Part shown: piece by piece, positions 40,860 through 52,925 of the stretch | Position numbering within the stretch: the stretch's first letter is position 1 | How the letters are laid out: every line of letters begins with the position of its first letter | NCBI GenBank assembly: GCA_014529385.2 | Contig: CM043942.1 | Coordinates: 501,001-565,000 of the forward strand | DNA: 64,000 nt | DNA from: Adiantum capillus-veneris | Lineage: Eukaryota; Streptophyta; Polypodiopsida; Polypodiales; Pteridaceae | Direction: 5' to 3' | The notes under the pieces: generated by a model | What the model was told of the DNA's origin: nothing | The model's input: the letters and a program-made list of their open reading frames with translations, nothing else | The model's database searches: none | Program-made: the position numbers and the translations under genes

Positions 40860-41345
40860 TGTTATATTAAGTTTAGGGTTAGGTTAGATTTAAAATTAGG
40901 TTATATTAAGATCTAAAATTAAGTTAGATTACATTTAACTTATATCTAAATTTTATGCTAAATTTTAAAATTAAGTTAGACTTAAGATTAGGTAGATTAC
41001 ATTTAGGTTTATGTTGAGTTTAAGATTAGGTTAGATTTAGATTTACGTTAGATTAAAAATTAGGGCAAGATTTAAGGTTAGCTAGGTTAGAATTAAGTTA
41101 GATTACATTTAGGTTTAGAATTTAAGATTGGATTAGATTTAGCTTTATCTTGAGTTTAAGATTATATTAGATTTAGATTTAAGAGTAAAACAAGATTTAA
41201 GATTAGATTATATTTAAATTTAAGTTAAATTACATTCTGGTTTATTTTAGATTTAAGATAAGATTAGATCTAGGTTTATATTGGATTAGATCTAGATTTA
41301 TGTTAGATTTAAGATTAGATTATGGTTAGGTTAGATTTTAAGGCA
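40860..41345 (+). repeat. Degenerate TTAGGTT/TTAGATTTA array (telomere-like)
   Basis: Nearly 490 bp of short, irregular units such as TTTAGGGTTAGGTTAG (40870), TTAAGATTAGGTTAGA and TTACATTTAGGTTTA. The first unit contains one perfect plant telomere heptamer TTTAGGG followed by TTAGG; later units look like diverged TTTAGG(G) or TTAGATT. The array could be a decayed interstitial telomeric tract or an independent AT-rich simple repeat. Confidence 0.6.
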
Positions 41346-41800
41346 TGTCTATGAAGGCTTTGCCCAAAGAGCAAACACTAGGTACATACCTATATGTATA
41401 TTCCCATCAAAATCTGGCACCTATTAACTCACCCACTAATCATGTTCAATTACCTCAGAATCACCATATGTTCAATTAGGTTCGATTTAAGATTAGATTT
41501 TAAATTTAGTTTTTATATTAAAGTCTACCTTCGGGATTACGAAAAAAAATAGAGTTAGGCGATTGGTGATCCCTCTCTTCCTCTCTACGGATGTGACCTT
41601 AAGCTGGAAAGCTTTCAATGGCATGATACTCAGATTGGAGCCCGTTATGTAATGTGCTAAGTAATCCCTCGAACACGGATCTTCTATGAAGAGATGTTAA
41701 GATGTTGTGAATTGCTACAGCTAGAGAAGAGGCAAAGGGTTTTGTCTGCTACATGCACTATCATGTAGACGTGGTGTGTAGATTTCTCTATCATAAGATG
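41346..41800. other. Unassigned stretch before LN3
   Basis: No motif recognised. The AT-rich array fades out by about 41530; further right the sequence may be very decayed LINE endonuclease DNA but cannot be aligned by eye. Confidence 0.3.
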
Positions 41801-44382
41801 TTATGTATTGACATCAAGTGTGGTAAAAGCCCCGAGCATGTAGCCTCCAATCATGACGTGAATCATTCATACCCATGTCTAGACTTCAAATGAGCACTTA
41901 TATATGTTGATATAGTGGAGCAAATGTTAAGTATGGAAGAGCATCAAGAGAACCCAACATTATAATGCAAGTGAAAGCTTTTCAAAGAAGCAATTTGCTC
42001 TTGTGTGAAGGAATGTTTTTTTGTGAAACACATGTCTTGCAAAATGTTTAAGAAGGGTAGCACCAATAAGAAATGGTTTGACATGGAATGTAGTCAAGCC
42101 CAAAAACACTTGCTAAGTTTCGATGTAAGAAAAGACAAAGAAGTTTCCTTGAAACATTCACGCACATATAAAGCACTTGTTCAAAAAAAGAAGAGAAGGT
42201 GGGAAGTCAAAAAACAACTTCTTTTAGCACAAGAGAAAGCACATGCATGTGGCAAGTTTTTGCAAAATCTAAAAGGCAAGTGTGTTGAGAGCTTTGGTGA
42301 CTTACTCTTGAGGATATATATACGCATTGCAAGAACCTGTATGAGCAACCCAACGTTGATGAGATAAATTTTTGTAGCTTCTTTTCGTTTATGCCTCTCT
42401 TCTTTACCATTAAAGATGTATGCCACGCGCTTGAGAAACTTGCTACTCGCAAGGCAGGAGACCTTCAAGGTGTGAAGGCTGAAATGATTAAATGGACAAG
42501 GGAGAAAACAAGGTATTGGATACGTGATATGTTTAACCTTGCACTTCAGCATGGCATGCCTCATGATTGCAGTACAAATTGGATCAAACCTTTGCACAAA
42601 GGAGGAGATTTGAACAATGTGAGAAACTATCGCTCTATAATGGTTGGTTCTTTGATGGCAAAGCTAGTTGAATGTATCACGGAGATGAAGATAAGTGAAT
42701 GGGATGAAAAGAACGGCAAACGTGCGCTTGGCCAAGCCGGTTTTGAAAAGTATCATAGCACTACTAGTCACCTTGTCACTCTTCGAGTTCTTAAGCATCT
42801 CGATTGAAAGAAAAAAAGTTGTATTGTTGCTTTTGGATTTCAAGAAAGCTTTTGACATGGTACCACGAGGAAATCTTTGGAGACGTATGCAAAGCCTTCA
42901 AGTTCCGAGAGAATTGATGCATGCAATCTTTTGTATCTACCAAAAAGTGATATGTCATCTATGTAGGGGAGATGGAATTTCAGAACTTTTTGCAAGCACC
43001 ATTGGTATTAAACAAGGATGCCCACTTTTCCCATGGGATACTCATTGATAAATTGGAATGTATGGTTCTTTATTTTATGTAGCAAGAAGCCATAGAAGAG
43101 GTTAAGATCGGAAATGCGGTGATCATGCTTTTGGTTTAGAAGATGCACAAAATTTTATGAGTGTCTTGGAACGCTTTTGCCTACATAGCGGGCTGATCGT
43201 GAATGGAGCCAAAACCAAGGTTATGCTTGTAAAGACCCTCAATGATGAAAATCCATGCTTTGTATAAAAAATGAGAAGCTTGAAGTGGTAGATAGCTTCA
43301 AGTACCTTGGCCTAGAGGTTCCATCCAATCATAAATGGAAGAATTGTGCGATGCGTCACTTGGAAGCAAGAAAGAGGGCTTATTATGCATTTGAGAACAT
43401 GTGCAATGCTGGAGAGATCAAGTGTTGGGCTCTCAAAAACTACCTCTTTGACACGTTGGTGACACTAGTGTTTCTTTATGGAGTGAAGGTGTGGGGTGGT
43501 AGCACTGGAAATTCTACTTGAAAAGAGTTTGAGAGCATCCAAAAGCGTTTTCTTAGCAACTTTCTCCACGTTAAGACACAAACACCCTACATGCTCTTAC
43601 TTCTTGAGTCCAGATCGCTTCCCATTGAGGTCTTGGGCATGCAAAGGGTTGTGGAGTACATGCTTAAGACACAACATAGCCCTTTGTATCGCCTTCATAG
43701 AATCGCATGTGAAGCAAGTTCAAAGGTCCAAAAGACATGTTAGAGCAAAATACTAAGTTCGGAGTGGATGCTTGACATCAAGAAATGGTTTGGAAGATGG
43801 GATGCATGTCACTTGGTCAAGGATGCATCGATCAACTCCCAGGTTAAGGAGGCCTTCTTACAACGCCAATGTATCATAGCTTGGGAGAAATCTAGAGGTT
43901 CTCACTTCAGCCATTACACCACACACGTTGCCCCAAACTACAAATCTCTCTTCTTCTCTGAACGAGGTAACTGAATCCATCCCTACATCCTTGAGCCCAT
44001 CCCATTGAGTGCGATCCGCACCATTGCCTCCATTCGTCTTAGCTTTCATTCTCTACACTGTGAGAGGATGTTGGGGAGGAACTAGCGAAGAGTCTCATCG
44101 ATTGTGCACCTTATGCCCTCATCAAGTGAGAGAGAGTGAGTACCACGCACTACTGGAGTGCTCAACTTTTGACCACATTAGGTCCTATTTTTCCCATATA
44201 TTAAGACATAAGCTCTCCCTACATACCTTCCTCTCCCAACCACGATGTGGACTCTCTATTGCAATGCTCATTTCAACCATTTTTGAGCATCGAGAGTCAC
44301 TGATGACCTCCACTCACACCACATAACATGTTCATTTGGTCCCATAGGTCATATTTGACCTCCAAGGACAATAATAAAACTA

Positions 44383-44386
<4 letters not shown>
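41801..44386 (+). mobile_element. LN3: LINE, decayed (subfamily I)
   Basis: Starts in the post-endonuclease linker (CIDIKCGK.., CLDFK-stop-ALIYVDIVEQ; compare LN5 SLCMDFKRAPMYIEMVEQ), then KKWFDMECSQAQKHLLSFD and YKALVQKKKRRWEVKKQ (42005-42367). RT blocks follow in 42391-43048. The catalytic stretch is gone: IMLL at 43130 joins directly to EDAQ (about 35 bp deleted, taking YADD). The C-terminal zinc motif CTLCPHQVRESEYHALLEC is kept at about 44100. Ends GACCTCCAAGGACAATAA plus (TC)n. Multiple frames. Confidence 0.9.
42391..43048 (+). pseudogene. LN3 reverse transcriptase N-terminal half
   Basis: LEKLATRKAGDLQGVKAEMIKWTREKTRYWIRDMFNLALQHGMPHDCSTNWIKPLHKGGDLNNVRNYRSIMVGSLMAKLVE is the LINE RT finger block. 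Then LLLDFKKAFDMVPRGNLWRRMQSLQVPRELMHAIFCIYQKV and ASTIGIKQGCPLFP. A frameshift lies at about 42807 and a second just after KQGCPLFP (usual KQGCPLSPTLF). Confidence 0.88.

Positions 44387-44450
<64 letters not shown>
44387..44450. repeat. (TC)n tract joining LN3 tail to LN4 head
   Basis: About 64 bp. It follows (TATC)2 of the LN3 3' end and is followed without any spacer by LN4 RT coding sequence at 44451. Confidence 0.96.
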
Positions 44451-44453
<3 letters not shown>

Positions 44454-46130
44454 GATGCCATAGCACCATTGATCATCTTGTCACTCTTCGTGTTCTCATG
44501 GAGGAAAGTTGGTTGAAAGGCAAGCGATTGTATTGTTGTTTTGTGGACTTTAAGAAAGCCTTTGATATGATTCCACGTAACAATTTGTGGAGAAGGATGG
44601 AAGAACTCCAAGTGCCAAGTGAGTTTATGCTTGCGGTTTCTCGAATCTATGAAAAGGTGATTTGTCAATTGCGCATGGGAAGAGAAATTTCAAAAATTTT
44701 TGTAAGCACTATTGGGGTTAAACAAGGATGTCCATTGTCACCAACTCTCTTTGGTCTATGCATCGATCAATTGGAACAAATGGTACTTGACTTTATGCAA
44801 GAAGAAGGCATTGAAGAGGTCACTATTTGCAATGCGATAATCATGCTTTTGTTGTATGCGGATGATGTAGTGCTTCTAGCACACACTTTAGAAGATGCAC
44901 AAAAGCTTATGGTTGTCCTTGAGAACTTTTTCTTGCATAGTGGGCTGATTGTAAATGAATCCAAAACAAAGGTTATGCTTGTGAAAACCAACCATAAGGA
45001 GAAGCCATGCATTGTGTACAACAACGAGACACTTGAAGTTGTTGAGAGCTTTAAGTACCTTGGCCTTGAGGTTCCATCCAATCACAAGTGGCATGAATGT
45101 GCTATGCGTCGCTTGGAAGCGGGAAAGAGAGCATATTATGCATTTGAGAACATGTGTAATGCGGGAAACATCAAGTGTTGGGTTCTCAAGAAGTATCTTT
45201 TTGATGCATTGGTGACACCGGTTCTTCTTTATGGAGTTGAAGTGTGGGGCGGGAGCATCTCAAAGTCTACTTGGAAAGAGTTTGAGAATGTCCAAAAGCG
45301 TTTTCTTACAAACTTTCTCCAAGTTAAGACACAAACACCATATATGCTCCTACTTCTTGAGTCGGGATCTCTTCCAATTGAGGTTATGGGCATGGAAAGG
45401 GTTGTGGAGTACATGATAAAGATGCCTCAAAACCCCTCACATCGACTTCCTACAATTGCATGGGAAGCAAGCAAAAAAGTTCAAAAGACACATAAAAGCA
45501 AGATCTTGAGCACGGGATGGATGCAAGACATAAAGAAGTGGTTTTGGAGATGGGATGCATTACACTTGCTACATGATGCTTCAATTGACTCTCAAGTGAA
45601 TGAAGCTTTTCTACAACGCCAATGTATTACGGCTTGGGAGAAATCCGGTGGGTCACGCTTCATACATTACACCACCTATATTGCCCCCAACTACAAAACC
45701 ATGTTCTTCGCTGAGAGAGGAAACCGTACTCACACTTACATGCTTGAGCCTATTCCCTTGTCTGCGATACGCACTATTGCAGCAATTCGGCTTAGCTCCC
45801 ATTTCCTTCGATGCGAGATAGGGCGTTGGGGCAATGGAGAAGAGTCAAATCGATTGTGCACATTATGCTCACTGCAAGTTCGAGAGTCTGAGTACCACAC
45901 ACTACTAGAGTGCTCAGCTTTTGATCACATCCGAACTTGCTTCTCTCACATTTTCAGCCATAACTTAGACCTACACACTTTCCTCTCCCAGCCAAAGTGT
46001 GGGCTCTCCATTGCGACTCTCATCACTACAATTTTGGAGCATCGAGAGTCACTCATCAGCCATACACATACTACATCACATGTAACTTTGGTCCCATAGG
46101 TCATATTTGACCTCCGAGGACGATAATAAA

Positions 46131-46137
<7 letters not shown>
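44451..46137 (+). mobile_element. LN4: 5'-truncated LINE with intact RT remainder (subfamily II)
   Basis: Begins inside RT immediately after the LN3 (TC)n tail and ends with the family 3' end GACCTCCGAGGACGATAATA followed by (TATC)4 and (TC)n. The whole coding part is open. By protein comparison it differs from LN5 at roughly 15 of 533 residues, so the two are recent copies of one source. Confidence 0.95.
44498..46099 (+). CDS. LN4 LINE reverse transcriptase (5'-truncated, open)
   Basis: 533 codons from an internal Met; the frame is in fact open from 44456 (HSTIDHLVTLRVLMEES). RT palm: YCCFVDFKKAFDMIPRNNLW (catalytic Asp), STIGVKQGCPLSPTLFGLCIDQ, IMLLLYADDVVLLAHTLEDAQ (YADD, residues ~105-125), GLIVNESKTKVM, ESFKYLGLEVPSNHKW. 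Thumb and linker follow to the C-terminal zinc motif CTLCSLQVRESEYHTLLEC (C-x2-C-x10-H-x4-C), typical of LINE ORF2 ends. It lacks the endonuclease and RT fingers, so it cannot act alone. Confidence 0.93.
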   Translation: MEESWLKGKRLYCCFVDFKKAFDMIPRNNLWRRMEELQVPSEFMLAVSRIYEKVICQLRMGREISKIFVSTIGVKQGCPLSPTLFGLCIDQLEQMVLDFMQEEGIEEVTICNAIIMLLLYADDVVLLAHTLEDAQKLMVVLENFFLHSGLIVNESKTKVMLVKTNHKEKPCIVYNNETLEVVESFKYLGLEVPSNHKWHECAMRRLEAGKRAYYAFENMCNAGNIKCWVLKKYLFDALVTPVLLYGVEVWGGSISKSTWKEFENVQKRFLTNFLQVKTQTPYMLLLLESGSLPIEVMGMERVVEYMIKMPQNPSHRLPTIAWEASKKVQKTHKSKILSTGWMQDIKKWFWRWDALHLLHDASIDSQVNEAFLQRQCITAWEKSGGSRFIHYTTYIAPNYKTMFFAERGNRTHTYMLEPIPLSAIRTIAAIRLSSHFLRCEIGRWGNGEESNRLCTLCSLQVRESEYHTLLECSAFDHIRTCFSHIFSHNLDLHTFLSQPKCGLSIATLITTILEHRESLISHTHTTSHVTLVP

Positions 46138-47313
<1,176 letters not shown>

Positions 47314-48784
47314 ATTTTTAGCATGCAAACAAGAAGGAAAATGAGAACCCATATAGCCTTGCACACACCACACCGTCAGAAGGAAACACCATAAAGCTGT
47401 GGAAAACACCTATGTCGAGCAACTGTAGAGTCGGGCAAGAAATAGTCCTAACCAAAACCATGATTAAAATTGCAAAAAACCGAGACCATAAAGATGAATC
47501 TTGTTTCATGTAGACCTCTGTAGAGTATCCATATGCTTGATTCCGACAACAGACGAGGGTATAAGCTTTCGAAGTTGGGGTATCTCTCAAAAGCTCCAAA
47601 AAAGCTAGTCTCTTTAAGCAAAAAAGGGTGTGCAGAGAATTGCAGCTATTAAAAAGGGGGATTTTTTGGCTCTTATCCCAAGGAATTTTCTCTCTCCTCT
47701 TAGACGACATGGTTCTCTCCTTCGACACCTTTTAATTGGTCCAATTTTGGCCTTTTTTGGTGAAAAATGACCTGGCAGTGACCCTTTGACCAAGGAATGG
47801 GGTGGCGGCAAGTGTTCGGGGACCCAAAAAAAGTGGCTAGGCGCCTGGGCAGCTAGTGTGGAATGAAAATTTTTCCATCCCCTTCCCCATGAGACCATGA
47901 GCCCCCATAGCTAAGGCTTGAGAGAGCTCCGCTCACCTTTGATACACCAAAATGGGCTACCAAAGTGTCCTATGTACCCTCCTTTTTCCCCTTTTGTCTT
48001 CCCATGTGGGATTATTTCCATGCCACATGGAAACGCTCCCCAACTTCCCCAAAAATTGGTAGCTTCTTGCAAAGCATGAGAGGACTTCTTGGACAATTTT
48101 CCCCGAGGCATACCTTGCTGGTCTGGTCACTGAATGACGCACCCTAACACACAACTCAAAGTCCATCACCTCGGCTATCTCCAAAAATATAAAACTTCAG
48201 CATTTCTAATCTTAGACCCCCAAGTTGGCCTAGTTGCCCTTCTTTCATGCACCTGCAATCACCTTCTAAGTTGAGACCACCCGCTTCAGATGCTCATAAC
48301 TCATGATGTACAAGTTCGATTCACAAGCTATAAAGCACGGATGAAAATACTTATTAAGAACATATTTTGTAGTCTCAAACAACCCAAAACATCAGCATTC
48401 AAGCTTGGAAAAATCACAACTTACTAAACTTCAGCATTTCTAATCTTAGACCCCCAAGTTGGCCTAGTTGCCCTTCTTTCATGCACCTGCAATCACCTTC
48501 TAAGTTGAGACCACCCGCTTCAGATGCTCATAACTCATGATGTACAAGTTCGATTCACAAGCTATAAAGCACGGATGAAAATACTTGTTAAGAAAATATT
48601 CTGTAGTCTCAAACAACCCAAAACATCAGCATTCAAGCTTGGAAAAATCACAACTTTGTACATGAATTTTTAGAGAGCCATTTCCAAAACTCGTAGGACT
48701 ATGTACACATATATACACGAGGCTAGTGGGCAAGCTTTTTGGCATGAATCAGTGGATTCATGCTTATCCAAAAAATGCCTGACA
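47314..48784 (-). repeat. Gyp5 3' LTR with tandem duplication
   Basis: Alignable throughout with 55107-56355. It is longer because a 234-bp unit (48194-48427) is repeated in tandem (48428-48657). The left end reads TTTTTAGCATGCAAACAAG (partner: TTTTAGCATCCAAACAAG); on the minus strand the right end begins TGTCAGG. No internal coding. Confidence 0.85.
48194..48657. repeat. 234-bp tandem duplication in Gyp5 3' LTR
   Basis: Two copies begin ACTTCAGCATTTCTAATC at 48194 and 48428, nearly identical (e.g. CTTATTAAGAACATATTTTG vs CTTGTTAAGAAAATATTCTG). The Gyp5 5' LTR has a single copy, so the duplication arose after insertion or during its own reverse transcription. Confidence 0.93.
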
Positions 48785-48955
48785 TAGCTTGCCAACCCTC
48801 CTAGTCTGCTTAGTCATTCATGACTAAGCAAAGGATTCATGCTTGAATCCTCTGCTTAGTGGATAAGCATGAATCAGTGGATTCATACTTATCCAAAAAA
48901 TGCCTGGCATAGCTTGCCAACCCCCCTAGTCTGCTTAGTCATTCATGAAAAGTAG
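48742..48955. repeat. 125-bp duplication rich in palindromes
   Basis: GCATGAATCAGTGGATTCAT starts at 48742 and again at 48867. Perfect inverted repeats occur at 48742-48763 (9-bp arms) and 48808-48829 (10-bp arms, 2-base loop), and an imperfect one at 48833-48850. The first also exists in the partner LTR (with mismatches) near 56313. Confidence 0.85.
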
Positions 48956-50253
48956 TGATGGGGGCTTTTCACAAGCCAAGCTCCCATACCCCTCTTCTCT
49001 CGTCCCCACCCCATGCAAAACCCCCTCTTAGGGAGGGAGTGATAAAAGGCATTGGAAAAAGTAAGAAAAAAATAAAGTATGATTATGTAAATATATAAGA
49101 AAGGTAAAATAGGCCACCTCATGCCTGCGGGGTAGCCCATCCCCACCTTGCCTCCTTTTTCTTCACTGTTGCCCCGCTGGGTGTCCCTTTTCCCCTCCTC
49201 CACTCAAAAGGTCAGCCCCTTCTCTCTTCCCCTTGTCCTTTCTCCTTTCTCTCTCCCCTCAAGCTACCCCACCTCTCACCAATAATGCACCCTAACTCAC
49301 ATGCAACTTACCCTATCTTCCAAAATAGTATAGCCCACCCCCTCTTTCTCTCTCCTATCATATCCCATGACCCAAATACCTCCCTCTCTCTCTAAAGGGC
49401 ACCATGTCTCTTGTCTTGTAGCTAAATAACCTCCCCCACACTCACACACACTCAGTTTCACTGAAAAAGGTGCCCACAGACCCATCCCCACCCGGTGGTT
49501 ACCTGATTTTTTTTGTGTTCACACACATCTGCACAAAGATTCACCTCTGAACACACTCCCCTCTCTCCCCTCTTGTAATTCATTTATTCTCCATGTCACC
49601 TCTCACTTTTTTTCATCAACCCATCTCTCTCTCTCTTAGTCTCTCTCTCATGAGACTGCTGTTCTGGCACATATACACACAGCCAGACAAGTGGGGCCCA
49701 CAGTCACATGGCCTATGTAGATAATGATTTCTTCATTTCTAAATTCTGGAATTTCTCCCCCCTCCTCCCCTATATAAAGAGGGGTCACCATCACACTAAG
49801 GACACAGACCATCACCAAAGAGTACACTATGCACTATGTGTGCCTAGTGCACACACACACACACCCACACCATCACCATCAACGCAATCACCATGCTCGT
49901 CTTGAGCATGACCTCTACACCCTTGGGCTATGGAAGATGAAGGGAAACTAAATGAAGGATGATGGCCATAACCCTCCTGCGAGTCTTCGCCATCAACTCC
50001 CACCTATCCGCCATGTGCTCTACCACGCTCTCCCTTCTCATTCCCCTATCCTATGCTCTCCATTTCATCGCCTTATTCTCTAAATAAAGCTTGAGGTTTT
50101 GTGAGTATGTTTTCTTGCAATTTTTTGCCCATGTGAGGTGTGCGGAATCGCCACCTAGTCTTGTGTTTGGAGTGAGCTTGTGTATGTGTGAAGGGTGTGC
50201 GGATTCGCCATCCTTTTGTGGTGCCTAAGCACTAAGCCGCTATACCCCCTCCC

Positions 50254-50288
<35 letters not shown>

Positions 50289-50515
50289 TGATCTCATTCC
50301 CTTTCCTCTTCATCATTACTGCCAAGCATCCATCTCTCTTGGATGAAAACTTTGTTATGGTGGTGTGTTGTTTGCGTCCTAGCCGCTGAAGCTAGGTGGC
50401 GCCCCCTGTTTGCTTTACCATGACAAGCTCGAGGCACGTCATTCGGTCTCCGGTGTTTTATAGGCCGTCAGGGTTCGGGGTTCGCTTTGCTCCCGTCAGC
50501 AGAGGTTCCAAGGTT
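48956..50515 (+). mobile_element. Foreign LTR plus primer-site fragment, plus strand
   Basis: TATA box TATATAAAG at 49771-49779, polyadenylation-like AATAAA at 50083-50088 and a gypsy-type primer site TGGCGCCCCCTGTTTG at 50397, all on the plus strand and correctly spaced for U3-R-U5-PBS of a long LTR. The primer site is followed by about 110 bp of leader before Gyp5 coding sequence (minus) resumes near 50515. The left edge is uncertain (after 48955). Contains (CT)n near 50258-50285. Confidence 0.6.
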
Positions 50516-51033
50516 AACAACTAGTGCATTTCATCCCTAGAAACCTCATCCACATTTTCAGATGTCTCCACATTGTCTCCTTCTATTGATAGCATTTCAT
50601 CAGTCACAATTGTCATCAAACGTGCTAGATACTTATTCAATCTATAACCATTAACACGATAGTTATGTTGTGCACCACTTCAGTCTGCCAACTGATATGT
50701 GCCATTTTCAAATTTGTTTACAATAATAAAAGGACCTTCCCATTTGATTTGAAACTTGTTTGGAAAGGTATTGTCCAACTTACTATTGTATCGCAACACC
50801 AAATCACCCTTTTCAATTTCCTTATCCTCTACGTATTCATTGGCTTTTAGCTGAGCCTTTCTTGACACTTCCTCAAAGTAGCTCAAAGCTAAAACTCTAT
50901 TCAATTGCAAGCATTGTAAATCCAATAAACTTTTTTGCCATGCATTTGTTTGCTCGTCATCTTCCAATGAAAACAACTTGAGAGCAAGAATTTCCACTTC
51001 AATTGGAAATAAAGCTTCCTTGCCATAAACCAA
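50516..51033 (-). pseudogene. Gyp5 integrase C-terminal region
   Basis: VYGKEALFPIEVEILALKLFSLEDDE, then LNRVLALSYFEEVSRKAQLKANEYVEDKEIEKGDLVLRYNSKLDNTFPNKFQIKWEGPFIIVNKFENGTYQLAD, a well-kept gypsy integrase C-terminal block (GDLVLxxxxxxxxxxxKxxxxWEGPFxIxxxxxxGxYxL). 118 codons open. Then HNYRVNGYRLNKYLARLM to the end. Confidence 0.88.
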
Positions 51034-51454
51034 GTGGTAAGGGGAAAATCATGTGCTTGTTTTGATATCAGTTCTGTAGGCCCATAACACACAAGACAAC
51101 TCTGAATCCCAAGTCTTCCATGTGTCTGAGTCATCTTTTTCAAGCTCTTTACCAACTCTCCGTTGAACCTTTCATTAAGACCATTGCATTGTGGATAATA
51201 GGGATAACTATACCTATGCTATATATTGAGCTTTTCGCATAAGAAATCAAACATCTCTCCTCTAAATCCTGGTCCTCTATCAAAAAGTAGCTCTAGTGAC
51301 ACACCAAATTTGCACCATATGTACTCATAAATAAATTTCCCCATCTCGTTACTGGATAGCCTTGGCTTCTCCCCATCGTGACAAATAATCCACTATTGTC
51401 AAGATGTAATCATTTCTTTTAACCAAAACTGGAGTATCCGTATAAGTGAGAAGA
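51034..51454 (-). pseudogene. Gyp5 integrase core (stop-interrupted)
   Basis: NDYILTIVDYLSRWGEAKAIQ (first Asp in VDYLSRW), then decayed FGVSLELLFDRGPGFRGEMFDF (DRG second Asp position), and KRVGKELEKDDSDTWKTWDSELSCVLWAYRTDIKTST. Several stops. The HHCC zinc domain that should precede it is absent. Confidence 0.75.
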
Positions 51455-51923
51455 TTTGTCAGGGTAGCCCGAGTACTTTCCTCCACCAAAAAGGTGAATC
51501 GAAACTCTTGAAGCTCAATAACCCATTTGATATGTTTGAATTATTGGACAGCTGCGGAAGCAATGAATAACTGGCGAGAAAAGTGAATGACTTTTGTAGC
51601 AAATAGTGTATGAACCATCTGCAAGCATAAACCATACTGGTCATCACCAATTTAATTTTAGAAAAATATCTTTCGTGAGGAGTCTTCACTGTCCTAGCAT
51701 AATTAACAGGCTTCATATACTGAGATTCCTTCCCCCTTTGCAATAACATAGCTCTAATAGCATCATCTCCCACTGATGGGTTGACATAAAACTCCTTTTC
51801 CCAATCAGGAGCTTGCATAATAGGTAGCATACTTAAAACCTCTTTAACTTTGTCAAAAACATTGTCACAGTCTTGAGACCACTCCAAGGGACCATTCTTA
51901 ATTGTTTGATGCAATGGATACAA
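51455..51923 (-). pseudogene. Gyp5 RNase H, truncated
   Basis: GPLEWSQDCDNVFDKVKEVLSMLPIMQAPDWEKEFYVNPSVGDDAIRAMLLQRG (connection and RNase H start; FYVNPSVGDDA where HVDAS is usual), then YARTVKTPHERYFSKIKLVMTSMVYACRWFIHYLL. At about 51455 the frame passes within a few codons into the integrase core, so a deletion of roughly 1 kb has joined the two. Confidence 0.82.
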
Positions 51924-52916
51924 TAGCTATGATGCCAAAGGTATGAAGCGAGACAAATATTTAACTTTTTGTATGAAAGTGGCCAATCGTCTGGTATCTT
52001 TTGGAGATGACAGTAGCAACAAAGCCTCCAATTTCTGTGGATCTGCTTCAATTCCATTTTCTGAAATAACATGCCCAAGAAGCTTGGCTGTGCCAAATGA
52101 CATGTTTTAGAATTGAGCTGACTCCCACATTCATCATACCTGGCAAAAGTCATTTCAAGCTTTTGAACATGCTCTTTCCTTGAACTGTATACACATAAAT
52201 CATCTATGAATCCTTTGACAAACTTCCCAAGGAAGGGGATAAGGACCCAATCTACTTTTCTTTCAAAGGCCCCTGGCCCATTTGTCAACCCAAAAGGAAG
52301 GAAACAAAAGAAGAAACAACCCCATGGTGTGATAAAAGTAGTCTTTTTCCTATCTTCAGGACCAAGGATAAGCTGAAAGTATCCTGAATACCCATCAAAG
52401 ACACCGTATCTCTCAAAACCAGCCACTGCATCTAACAATTGATCAATAAAAGGCAAAGGGTAAGTATCTTTCTTGGTCACTGCATTTAGTGGCTTGTAAT
52501 CAACACAGACTCTCCAACGCCCATCTTTCTTTGGGGTGACTACTATAGAGCTCACCCATTTAGCATTATCCACTAGCACAATGAACCCTGCATCCAAAAG
52601 CTTATCCACGTCTTCCTTTAAAGCATTCATATGTTCTCTACCTTAATTTCTTTGGTATTGGCTTGGCTCCTTCAACTAGCTCGATCTTCACAAGATCCCT
52701 AACAAAACCCCTTATTTCTTGATATGAGGTAATGAAAAGATTTGGAAACCTGTCCAACATTGCTAAGTACTCTCTTCTTTCTCCTTGTCTCAAATTAGTA
52801 CTCAGCATATTTTGAATCAACTCTTTCTTCAATGGTTCCTGTTTAGGTTGTTGCATTAACTCTTCAAGTTTCTCTAAATAGATTGAAGCATTTATATTCC
52901 CTGATATTTGCAACAC
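51924..52916 (-). pseudogene. Gyp5 reverse transcriptase
   Basis: Lead-in NLFITSYQEIRGFVRDLVKIELVEGAKPIPKKLR (52916-52638), then KLLDAGFIVLVDNAKWVSSIVVTPKKDGRWRVCVDYKPLNAVTKKDTYPLPFIDQLLDAVAGFERYGVFDGYSGYFQL, TTFITPWGCFFFCFLPFGLTNGPGAFERKV and KFVKGFIDDLCVYSS (FIDD, Asp pair kept). The 265-codon frame (52630-51833) is intact except for a shift after SFLGML. One of the best preserved gypsy RTs in the window. Confidence 0.92.
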
Positions 52917-52925
52917 TTCACTAAT

